From CAMCYM01 sp964405405 (GTDB lineage: Bacteria > Bacteroidota > Bacteroidia > Flavobacteriales_D > Sanyastnellaceae), in NCBI GenBank assembly GCA_964405405.1, contig CAYONT010000019.1, forward strand, positions 1-36,068: a stretch of 36,068 bases of DNA. The letters are read 5' to 3'. The position numbers and the translations under genes are program-made. The notes below the pieces were generated by a model. That model did not search any database. It saw only the letters and a program-made list of their open reading frames with translations, and was not told the DNA's origin. Below are positions 7,591-14,631 of the stretch, one piece after another. The stretch's first letter is position 1. The number at the start of each line of letters is the position of its first letter.

Positions 7591-7609
7591 ACCTTGTCCA
7601 GCATTCGCC

Positions 7610-7999
7610 ATGGAATCCATAAGAAATCGATGGAAGATTTTGTGGGTCGCCACGTTGGGGGCAACCTGGGTCCTGGTGGCCCCAGGTTGTTACTATGACG
7701 TGGAAGAGACCCTTTACGGGCCTGAGGGTTGTGACATTCAAATGGTAGGGTTTGCCTCAGACATAGCGCCATTGGTTTCCCAAAAATGCGCTGGATGCCA
7801 CAGTGGAAACTCGCCATCAGGAGGCTTGACCCTGCAAAGCCATGCCCAAATCGCTGGAATTGGTATGTCAGGCGCCTTGGTGGATCGAACCCATAGACCT
7901 GCTGGAGATGGATTGGCGATGCCCCCTTCAGGAAGGTTGTCAGATTGTGAATTGTCCAAGATTCAAACCTGGGTGAATCAAGGATCTCTAGACAACTAA
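7610..7999 (+). CDS. Single-domain cytochrome-c-like lipoprotein
   Basis: A 129-residue lipoprotein starting MESIRNRWKILWVATLG, with a lipobox cysteine in VLVAPGC. A single heme-type domain carries CAGCH (CXXCH) in VSQKCAGCHSGNSPSGG, then AMPPSGRLSDCELSKIQTW. Alignment by eye shows that it duplicates the second domain of the preceding gene, including the H-S-G-G-N/S run, the MPPSG segment and the DCEL motif. It begins 19 bp after the upstream stop and is clearly in the same operon. The invariant Cys in DCEL could form a disulphide or be functional. A heme-binding role is inferred from motif only. Confidence 0.85.
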   Translation: MESIRNRWKILWVATLGATWVLVAPGCYYDVEETLYGPEGCDIQMVGFASDIAPLVSQKCAGCHSGNSPSGGLTLQSHAQIAGIGMSGALVDRTHRPAGDGLAMPPSGRLSDCELSKIQTWVNQGSLDN

Positions 8000-8026
8000 A
8001 AATCAACTCAATTAAAAATTTGAATC

Positions 8027-8590
8027 ATGCAAAAAAAAGCCCCCTGGACTGCCTTCGTATTGGTCCTGATTCTCTGGAGCCAACATGTGGAATTGTCTGC
8101 ACAGCAATTCTTGGCGCGCAATGGAGAGGTGTCTTTCACCTCTTCCACACCCGTCGAGGACATTGCTGCAAGCAGCAAACAAATGTCCTGTATTTTAGAT
8201 GCATCCACCGGAGCATTTGCGTTCCAAATTCCCATCCGCAGTTTCCACTTCGAAAAGGCACTGATGGAGGAGCACTTCAATGAAAACTACCTGGAAAGTG
8301 CCAAATTCCCAAACGGAATTTTCAAAGGGAATTTTGTCAATTGGAATGCCGCAACATTGAAAGATGGGAAGCCCCATCCTTTGGAGGCAAGAGGTGAGCT
8401 CACCATCCATGGGGTTACCGTTCAAAGAACCATCTCAGGCACAATCACATGGAAAGATGGCAAATGGGTGATGCAGGCACAATTCAAAGTCCCTACTGCC
8501 GCGCATGAAATTGCGATTCCTGATGTGGTGAAGGAGAAGATTGCAAAGGAGATACAGGTCAACGTGAATGCCACCTTGAGCGCCAAATAA
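8027..8590 (+). CDS. YceI family periplasmic protein
   Basis: A 187-residue exported protein with a signal peptide (cleavage probably after VELSA) and a YceI-like lipocalin fold. Hallmarks include GEVSFTSSTPVEDIAASS near the start and RSFHFEKALMEEHFNENYLES in the middle. The end (HGVTVQRTISGTITWKDG) forms the closing beta-strands. YceI proteins bind isoprenoid quinones or other amphiphiles and are often next to cytochromes, which suits its place directly after two cytochrome-like lipoproteins. The ATG is 27 bp after the upstream stop. It is preceded by AAAATTTG-AATC, again a TTTG exactly 4 nt before the start, so it may also have its own promoter. Confidence 0.88.
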   Translation: MQKKAPWTAFVLVLILWSQHVELSAQQFLARNGEVSFTSSTPVEDIAASSKQMSCILDASTGAFAFQIPIRSFHFEKALMEEHFNENYLESAKFPNGIFKGNFVNWNAATLKDGKPHPLEARGELTIHGVTVQRTISGTITWKDGKWVMQAQFKVPTAAHEIAIPDVVKEKIAKEIQVNVNATLSAK

Positions 8591-8599
8591 AAAGACCGG

Positions 8600-9514
8600 A
8601 TGCATTTATTTTTGGTTAAGACAATCCAGGCTTGTCGCCTGGTTGTCTTTTTTTTAGCACTTACCTGCGCACCTTCACTGCACACCAGGTTGTTGGGGCA
8701 GCCCGATTTGTTGGATATGCTCAACGAGGGGGTGGATGAACCCGCGTTGCCGGTGACCGCTACCTTCAAGGATACCCGGATTGTGAACGGTCAAAGCAAC
8801 GAAACCCCGGCGGGCGGGGTGCTGCATTTTGTGATTGCCCACCGATTTGGAAGAATCAACGAAGGAGCCTACGCGCTGTGGGGACTCGACAACGCAACCA
8901 TGCGCATGGCTTTCGATTATGGCATCACCGATCGCTTCTCTCTGGGCGTTGCACGGAACACTTTGGGCAAGACCTATGAAGGCAGTCTGAAAGCCCGGTT
9001 GATTCGCCAGAAAACGGGATCTCAGTCTTTTCCATTCGGGGTCACCTGGTATTCTGTGGCCATGTGTGATGGATTGCGTTGGGAGAACCCCGACCGCGAA
9101 AACTTCTTCTCCTCTCGGCTCAGTTACGTGCACCAGTTGGTACTGACCCGGAAATGGAACGAATCGTTGAGTCTGGCCTTGACTCCCTCCTATCTGCATC
9201 GAAATTTGGTCGCGACCCAACAAGATGAACATGACCGTTGGGCGATCGGGGTGGGGGGTCGGTACAAGATTTCAAATCGATTCAGTCTGAATGCTGAGTA
9301 TTTCGCACAGATTCCCAAGCCTGCCTCGCTCAGCAATGGACTATCAATTGGAGTGGACATTGAAACGGGCGGACATGTCTTTCAATTGCATGTCACAAAC
9401 GCACGCGCCATGTTTGAACGAGGATTCATTTTCGAGACCCCCGGAAGTTGGCTAAAAGGTGATCTCTATTTCGGGTTCAACCTGAGCCGTGTGTTCACGG
9501 TTCGATCTAGGTAA
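8600..9514 (+). CDS. DUF5777 family beta-barrel outer-membrane protein
   Basis: A 304-residue protein. An N-terminal signal peptide (hydrophobic core LVVFFLALTCAPSL) is followed by alternating beta-strand segments typical of an outer-membrane barrel, ending in an aromatic-rich strand (GDLYFGFNLSRVF). It resembles the DUF5777 family, which in Bacteroidota commonly follows cytochrome-domain lipoproteins and YceI genes. The gene starts 9 bp after yceI. Codons for about residues 7-19 form a strong intrinsic terminator hairpin (8618-8655), so only part of the upstream transcription may reach this gene. A start downstream of the hairpin is unlikely because it would remove the signal peptide. The transported or bound substrate is unknown. 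Confidence 0.8.
   Translation: MHLFLVKTIQACRLVVFFLALTCAPSLHTRLLGQPDLLDMLNEGVDEPALPVTATFKDTRIVNGQSNETPAGGVLHFVIAHRFGRINEGAYALWGLDNATMRMAFDYGITDRFSLGVARNTLGKTYEGSLKARLIRQKTGSQSFPFGVTWYSVAMCDGLRWENPDRENFFSSRLSYVHQLVLTRKWNESLSLALTPSYLHRNLVATQQDEHDRWAIGVGGRYKISNRFSLNAEYFAQIPKPASLSNGLSIGVDIETGGHVFQLHVTNARAMFERGFIFETPGSWLKGDLYFGFNLSRVFTVRSR
8618..8655 (+). terminator. Intrinsic terminator inside the DUF5777 signal-peptide codons
   Basis: AAGACAA (8618-8624) pairs with TTGTCTT (8643-8649). After a one-base bulge, CCAGG pairs with CCTGG, with a further C-G closing a 5-nt loop. A run of eight Ts (8648-8655, broken only before 8648) follows. Sequence and geometry are those of a Rho-independent terminator, yet it lies within codons of the DUF5777 gene. 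Confidence 0.7.
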
Positions 9515-9539
9515 TGTTCGAACGTCGACACATGAATTG

Positions 9540-9565
9540 AACCCTTTGCTAGCAGGGTTGTTCTT
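9540..9565 (+). terminator. Weak terminator-like hairpin after DUF5777
   Basis: AACCCT (9540-9545) pairs with AGGGTT (9554-9559) around an 8-nt loop and is followed by a short T-rich stretch (GTTCTT). It lies between the DUF5777 stop and the next plus-strand gene, so it may separate the two transcription units. Confidence 0.35.
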
Positions 9566-9570
9566 GGTGC

Positions 9571-10161
9571 ATGGACTTACTCCCCCCTGAAGCACTGGTG
9601 GTTGTTTCACACCCTTCTTGGACGCGAAGCATCGCAAACAAGGGTTGCTTAGGAGCCATTCAGGAAAGATGGCACTGCAAAATACACATGCTGCAAAACG
9701 ATGCACCCAACTGGGACATCGAACAGGAACAAAGACTCCTGTCCCAAACAGATCTGTGGATCTTTCAGTTCCCTTTGTTTTGGTATGGTGTTCCTGGACG
9801 GATGAAATCCTGGCTGGATAACGTTTTCAGCTGGGGTTGGGCGTTTGATGCGAACGGAGGGTTGTTGCGAGGCAAGCACATGGTTTGCTCCGTGACCGTA
9901 GGTTCTGATCTCGCTAGCTATGCTCCCGGGAAGCGAAACAAGCATGGACTTGAAACCTACTTAAGTTCTCTGGAACAATTTGCGCACTACACGGGGATTG
10001 AATGGCACGGGATCATCCCAACCCAAGCGCGCGATTGGAAAGACGAACAATCCAGCGAAGGAACCAAAGCCCGGTTTCAACAGGAATTGGAATTGGTTTT
10101 CAATCAACTCCAACACCAATCCGTTGAACCATCGACAGACAAGATTGTTAACCCGCAATAA
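9571..10161 (+). CDS. NAD(P)H-dependent oxidoreductase, flavodoxin-fold (KefF/MdaB/NQO1-like)
   Basis: A 196-residue cytoplasmic flavoprotein of the quinone reductase type. The N-terminal strand-loop (VVVSHPSWTRSIANKG) is the FMN/FAD phosphate-binding region. The motif FQFPLFWYGVPGRMKSWLDNVFSWGWAF is the family signature covering the flavin and dimer surface. VCSVTVGSD and YAPGKRNKHG continue the fold. It would reduce quinones by two electrons with NAD(P)H and so limit oxidative stress. It precedes a glutathione peroxidase by 24 bp, making an oxidative-stress pair. The ATG at 9571 is the only suitable start. No promoter box was clear. Confidence 0.87.
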   Translation: MDLLPPEALVVVSHPSWTRSIANKGCLGAIQERWHCKIHMLQNDAPNWDIEQEQRLLSQTDLWIFQFPLFWYGVPGRMKSWLDNVFSWGWAFDANGGLLRGKHMVCSVTVGSDLASYAPGKRNKHGLETYLSSLEQFAHYTGIEWHGIIPTQARDWKDEQSSEGTKARFQQELELVFNQLQHQSVEPSTDKIVNPQ

Positions 10162-10185
10162 TCCAACAACAAACTCCTGTATGAC

Positions 10186-10791
10186 ATGAAAATGGGCCTC
10201 TTTACACTCTTGACGCTAGGCACCCTGTTGTTAGCAGGAGCCGCCTTCGCCGCGTATCACAAGTTCTTTCATGCTTCACGCTCCTACACGTCGACACCTT
10301 CAGCCATGGCTGCATCATTTTACGACCTCGAGGCAACCACTTTGGACGGCAAGCCATTCCCTTTTTCAACGCTTCGTGGAAAACGCGTATTGATTGTGAA
10401 TACCGCATCCAGGTGTGGTTTCACCCCACAATATGCTGATCTGGAAAAGCTGCACCAGCTGCATGGAGGCAAGGATTTTGTCATCCTTGGTTTTCCCAGC
10501 AACGATTTTGGAAAACAGGAACCGGGTACGCAAGATGAAATTGCTGAATTCTGTGAAAAGAACTATGGTGTCACCTTTCAGATGTTTGATAAAGTGATTG
10601 TGAAAGGAAAAGAAACCCACCCCGTTTACCAATGGCTTTGTCAAAAAGCGCTAAATGGGGTTGCTGATCATGAGGTAAGCTGGAATTTCCACAAGTTTAC
10701 TGTGGATGGCTCCGGTGTATTGGTCGGGTCCTATCGAAGCGGCGTGAAGCCACTTTCTGAGGAGTTGGTGCGATTTGCGTCTGGTCAATGA
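10186..10791 (+). CDS. Glutathione peroxidase family protein, N-terminally membrane-anchored or exported
   Basis: A 201-residue thiol peroxidase. A hydrophobic segment at about 5-23 (LFTLLTLGTLLLAGAAFAA) acts as an anchor or signal, then a linker, then the peroxidase domain from about 44. The active site is complete: peroxidatic Cys77 in NTASRCGFTPQY, the conserved FPSNDFGKQEPG loop with its Gln, and Trp/Asn in VSWNFHKF. Bacterial members of this type usually use thioredoxin rather than glutathione. The cysteine (not selenocysteine) and the resolving Cys in EIAEFCEKNYG agree with that. Export is the unusual feature, since most homologues are cytoplasmic. It follows the flavodoxin-fold reductase in the same direction. 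Confidence 0.9.
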   Translation: MKMGLFTLLTLGTLLLAGAAFAAYHKFFHASRSYTSTPSAMAASFYDLEATTLDGKPFPFSTLRGKRVLIVNTASRCGFTPQYADLEKLHQLHGGKDFVILGFPSNDFGKQEPGTQDEIAEFCEKNYGVTFQMFDKVIVKGKETHPVYQWLCQKALNGVADHEVSWNFHKFTVDGSGVLVGSYRSGVKPLSEELVRFASGQ

Positions 10792-10924
10792 CCGCGAGCT
10801 ACAGGATTTCGAACGGGATCCTGTTGAAAACAATCTCCTGAGATTTTTGAAGAGTGGCGAATCAATGCGCGAATGGCGTTCTAACTTCACGTAGACTTCT
10901 GTGTTTTACCTGAACATTTAAGCC

Positions 10925-11029
10925 ATGAAGAATCTGTACTACGGGTTCGGTCCAGAGGACGAAGAAGAAGATGATGAAGACTTCGACTTCGACTTTGATG
11001 ACGAAGAAAGTGAAGACGACGATTGGTGA
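10925..11029 (+). CDS. 34-residue highly acidic micro-protein
   Basis: An ATG-started frame of 34 codons encodes MKNLYYGFGPEDEEEDDED, then alternating Phe-Asp, then acidic residues ending in DDDW. Nineteen of 34 residues are Asp or Glu, 18 of them after the PED turn. The aromatic N-terminus (LYYGFG), the FDFDFD run and the C-terminal Trp are not what random sequence would give. It stands alone in a 389-bp interval between the glutathione peroxidase and the YgjP-like gene, with a good terminator 128 bp downstream. No family is recognised. It could be a nucleic-acid-mimicking or metal-binding peptide, but that is a guess. Confidence 0.5.
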   Translation: MKNLYYGFGPEDEEEDDEDFDFDFDDEESEDDDW

Positions 11030-11156
11030 TACAAGGTGTCGAAAATCAGCGATGCTGGTTGGGACGGTGATCTGGATGCAACTCAGACACCTTTCACCTG
11101 GATGACGAATTGTGTTGCATGGTGGTACCGCACTACTGCAACGAAGTGATCTGTTG

Positions 11157-11181
11157 AAAAGCCGGTTCTTCCGGCTTTTTT
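11157..11181. terminator. Bidirectional intrinsic terminator
   Basis: AAAAGCCGG (11157-11165) pairs with CCGGCTTTT (11171-11179) around TTCTT, with T-rich sequence on the plus side and A-rich on the other. It lies between the plus-strand micro-protein unit and the convergent YgjP-like gene (stop at 11181) and can serve both. The interval 11030-11156 before it holds only weak short frames. Confidence 0.75.
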
Positions 11182-11987
11182 TATTCAGCTATTTCGCCTC
11201 GTTCTGGATATGTTGGAAGCTGAATTCCATCTTCCCAAACCCACCCCATTGCGCTCAATTCCGTTTCTGTTGTTTTATAATCAGGTAGCAATTTGGACAA
11301 AAGTTCATAGAACGACGGCCCGTGATGAAAGTGGATCCAATGCGTTGCTTCGTGAAAAACTACATAGCGCAAGCAAGCTGGGGGAACATGAACCAACGTG
11401 GAAGCAAACCGCATCCCACCGTGTCGACTACAACTTCCCCAACGCGAGCGCATCGAGCGGATCTGGATGGCCCTGTGTGGTGGAGACCATTGGTTTCCCA
11501 ATTGGACTTGGAGTGCGGATACGGCCTCCTCTAACGCCTGGTTCAGCGCTCCCATAAGCATTTGTTCCAACCGCTGCTTCAGCATTTTATACATCGCTTC
11601 CCTCGAAAAGGGACCTTTGATGAGAAAGGAAACCGGTGAATCTCGGTTGTGGTGCAAGCCATGTTGCCAACGGGGCGCTTGGAGTTCCCAGCGGATGACC
11701 ACGGGCTCCCCTCCTAACCAAACCCAACCCTCTCCCGGCTGGACCACGGGCACCCTTCTCGAAGCACGCAATACATTCAATTTTTGGTGCACCCAATGTT
11801 GGCGCTCTAGGGCCCAGTGCAAGACATCCTCATCCAACATTTCCAACGGAGCACGCACAACAACCTGGTTGGCCCCTCTAATTTGTAACCCCAATGAGCG
11901 CCGATCCGACTGAATTCCCAAGACCTCGCAACCCCAAATTGCTGCCAAACGTCGACAAACGGATTCCAATGAACCGGTGGTGCGCAT
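11181..11987 (-). CDS. YgjP-like metallopeptidase domain protein (M48/DUF45)
   Basis: A 268-residue protein from the ATG at 11987 (a GTG at 11999 adds four residues). The C-terminal half holds the zinc-protease signature: RSRWGSCS, then VVFHEATHWIHFHHGPSFY, in which HExxH and the later His are the metal ligands and Glu the catalyst. This is the YgjP/WLM family, a predicted cytoplasmic metallopeptidase whose substrates are poorly known. The N-terminal half (about 1-120) is beta-rich, as in family members. The gene is divergent from the M14 carboxypeptidase, with only 15 bp between start codons, so its promoter must lie inside the neighbour. Confidence 0.85.
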   Translation of the reverse strand: MRTTGSLESVCRRLAAIWGCEVLGIQSDRRSLGLQIRGANQVVVRAPLEMLDEDVLHWALERQHWVHQKLNVLRASRRVPVVQPGEGWVWLGGEPVVIRWELQAPRWQHGLHHNRDSPVSFLIKGPFSREAMYKMLKQRLEQMLMGALNQALEEAVSALQVQLGNQWSPPHRAIQIRSMRSRWGSCSRHGGMRFASTLVHVPPACLRYVVFHEATHWIHFHHGPSFYELLSKLLPDYKTTETELSAMGWVWEDGIQLPTYPERGEIAE

Positions 11988-12002
11988 TCGTACTTTCACG
12001 AC

Positions 12003-14600
12003 ATGAAATGTAGGAATACCCTTTGCTGTTTTTTCCTAGGGCCATGGCTTGTGGCAATGTTCTTGGTCACTCCGCATCTGTCATTGGGCCGACTTCATGC
12101 CCAAATGAAACCCTTGACGCATGGAATACTTCAAGACCCTGGCACTTTCTTGGGGTATCCCCTCGGTTCACGATTCACGTTTCACCATGATGTCGTAGCC
12201 TACACAAGGTACTTGGCCGCCCACACGCCCCATGCGCGCGAGTTGACTTATGGAACCACTTACGAGGGTCGCCCGCTGCAGGTACTTGTGGTTGCATCGC
12301 CTCAATATGCTTCCGATTTAGAGTCCATTCAAGCAGATCACCTGCGGCGAATTCGAGGTGAACGTGGCGATCCCAAGTGGGATGACTTGGCTGTGGTGTG
12401 GTTGAGTTATGGAGTACACGGGAACGAAGCCGTGTGTACGGAATCGGCCTTAGAAGTCCTATATCGTGTTTGCGCGGCCTCCCCCTCTCAGTTTCCTGAT
12501 TGGCATGAAGCGCTGAAGAACCTGGTGGTCATCATTGACCCATGCTTGAATCCAGATGGACACGATCGTTATGTTTCATTTTTTACCAGTCGGGCATCAG
12601 GATGGCCCAATGCGGATCCGCTTTCTTGGGAACATGATGAACCTTGGCCGGGGGGCCGGGTAAACCACTATTTGTTCGATCTCAATCGGGATTGGGCCTG
12701 GTTACAGCAAAGAGAGAGTGCGAGCAGAATGGCGCTGATGTTGCAATGGATGCCCCACGTGCATGGTGACTTTCATGAAATGGGCATCGACAGCCCTTAC
12801 TATTTTGCCCCAGCGGCGAAGCCTTATCATGCTGTGATCACGGATTGGCAGCGCGACTTTCAAGGGTTTGTAGGCCAAACCACAGCCAAACGATTCGACA
12901 GGCGCGGTGCCCTTTTTTACACAGGAGAGGACTTTGACTTGTACTATCCAAGCTATGGAGACACCTATCCCATGTACCATGGTGCCATCGGCCTTACCTA
13001 TGAACAAGGAGGCAGCTCTCGTGCAGGAGTTTTGGTGGAGAACAGTGAGGGGGATGAATTGAGTTTGGCCTTCCGCATTGAGAACCACGTCGAAAGTTCA
13101 TTGGCACTCCTTGAAACAAGCTCACAACATGTGGATGGGTTGCAAGATGCTTTGTTTGATTACCATGTTAAAAACCGCGAGAATCCATGGGGAGAATACA
13201 AAACCTATGTGATTTCGGGCCGAAACTCACCGGCTCAGCGCGAGGCATTTCAGGCTTTTTTGCGTTCCCATGACATTGAGTTTGGAAAACTTGAGGCCCC
13301 TGTGAAAAAAGGACGGAGTGCGTTCAGCTACTCATCGAGAAAAACGGTTCCCTTCGTTTCACATCCCGATGATTGGGCCATTTCTGCGCATCAGACCCAT
13401 GGCGCATTTCTTCAAGTCCTTTTTGATCCGGATGAACTCCCAGAGGATTCGATGACCTATGATTTGACAGGCTGGGCGTTGCCATTTGCCTGGGGTCTCG
13501 ATGCTTATGCATTGGAAGATCGCCTCGGAGTCAGAGTGGGCACGACACCTGCAGCAGCACCTCCATGGCCCCTTGTTCCGGATGCACCGCTGGGTTTTGC
13601 ATTTGTTCCCTCCGCCACCAGGGATCAACGGGTGATTGCTCAGTGGTTGCGTGCTGGACTGCGCTTGCGGCATTCCGATGCGCCCTGTGTTTTCCAGGGG
13701 CATTCCTTGCCGGGGGGTAGTTATGTCTGTTTGAAATCTGATCAGAAGTCACCATTCATCGAGCGCACTGCATTTGAACAGGCCGTAAAGACCGGCTGGC
13801 AGGGTTCCATGAGTCCAATTTATACGCTCACCAGTTCAAAAGCGGAAACCGGATTTGATTTGGGCTCTGAACACTGGCAAATGTTAGATTCACCTGACAT
13901 CGCCGTTTTGGGAGGCCCTTCCGTTTCGGCCCTGAATTTGGGCGAAGTTTGGTGGCACATGGAGCAGGAACTGGGGTATCCTGTATCCATCATCGATGCC
14001 CAGCGATGGGATGCCTCTGAATTGGAACGATATGATGTTGTGGTCGTTCCAGCCGGATTTTATCGCAATGGACAGGATTTGGCGAACCGCTTAGGTGATT
14101 GGGTTGAAAAGGGCGGCACTTTGATTGCAATCGGCTCCGGATTGGGAATGTTGGAGAGCGACACACGTTTCGGAATCAAGAGAAAATCCCGTTCAGAGGA
14201 TTCCGATCGCAACGCGGAAAACCGACTTTATGCGAACCGGTCACGTGAGAACCTTGACCGGTCGATTGAAGGCGCCATCTATGCCTTGGAGTGGGATCGG
14301 TCCCACCCGCTCGGCCAAGGCGTTTCGCAACCCTATTTCACATTGAAGAACAGCTCTACCGCCTATGAATACTTGGATTCAGGCTGGTCCATCGGTAGAA
14401 TTCCCTCCCATGCTTTGCCCGTAAATGGTTTTGCGGGTCACTTGGTGTCCGAACAAATTGAAAACAGCCTTTCAATCGGTATCCAACCCATCGGTGGAGG
14501 AAAGGCTGTCTATTTTGTAGACGACCCACTGTTTCGTGGATTCTGGGAAAATGGCAAAATGCTGTTCGACAATGCGCTATGGGGAGAGAGTGCGCGCTGA
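12003..14600 (+). CDS. Secreted M14 family zinc carboxypeptidase with C-terminal glutaminase-like domain
   Basis: An 865-residue protein with an N-terminal signal peptide (hydrophobic stretch about 8-30, probable cleavage near LHA). The M14 catalytic domain spans about 50-380. Zinc ligands are His139 and Glu142 in YGVHGNEA and His258 in DFHEMG, with the substrate-binding NPDG and DLNRDWAW segments between. YEQGG is the probable general-base region. From about 640 a class-I glutamine-amidotransferase-like fold begins (DIAVLGGPS, then YDVVVVPAGFY and GGTLIAIGSGLG), an arrangement common in large Bacteroidota M14 enzymes. It would trim peptides in the periplasm or outside the cell. The ATG is 4 nt after TACTTTCA, a weak -7-like match lying inside the divergent gene. 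Confidence 0.9.
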   Translation: MKCRNTLCCFFLGPWLVAMFLVTPHLSLGRLHAQMKPLTHGILQDPGTFLGYPLGSRFTFHHDVVAYTRYLAAHTPHARELTYGTTYEGRPLQVLVVASPQYASDLESIQADHLRRIRGERGDPKWDDLAVVWLSYGVHGNEAVCTESALEVLYRVCAASPSQFPDWHEALKNLVVIIDPCLNPDGHDRYVSFFTSRASGWPNADPLSWEHDEPWPGGRVNHYLFDLNRDWAWLQQRESASRMALMLQWMPHVHGDFHEMGIDSPYYFAPAAKPYHAVITDWQRDFQGFVGQTTAKRFDRRGALFYTGEDFDLYYPSYGDTYPMYHGAIGLTYEQGGSSRAGVLVENSEGDELSLAFRIENHVESSLALLETSSQHVDGLQDALFDYHVKNRENPWGEYKTYVISGRNSPAQREAFQAFLRSHDIEFGKLEAPVKKGRSAFSYSSRKTVPFVSHPDDWAISAHQTHGAFLQVLFDPDELPEDSMTYDLTGWALPFAWGLDAYALEDRLGVRVGTTPAAAPPWPLVPDAPLGFAFVPSATRDQRVIAQWLRAGLRLRHSDAPCVFQGHSLPGGSYVCLKSDQKSPFIERTAFEQAVKTGWQGSMSPIYTLTSSKAETGFDLGSEHWQMLDSPDIAVLGGPSVSALNLGEVWWHMEQELGYPVSIIDAQRWDASELERYDVVVVPAGFYRNGQDLANRLGDWVEKGGTLIAIGSGLGMLESDTRFGIKRKSRSEDSDRNAENRLYANRSRENLDRSIEGAIYALEWDRSHPLGQGVSQPYFTLKNSSTAYEYLDSGWSIGRIPSHALPVNGFAGHLVSEQIENSLSIGIQPIGGGKAVYFVDDPLFRGFWENGKMLFDNALWGESAR

Positions 14601-14631
14601 GCTCCTTTCTGAGAATACGACCTTCAGCAAC

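Noticed and set aside
10801..10824. Hairpin ACAGGAT/ATCCTGT after the glutathione peroxidase
   Set aside because: It has no T run, so it is not a clear terminator; it may be only a weak RNA structure.
11036..11149. GTG-started 37-codon frame after the acidic micro-protein
   Set aside because: It overlaps the Cys-rich frame, has no supporting signal and an unremarkable composition, so I could not justify a call.
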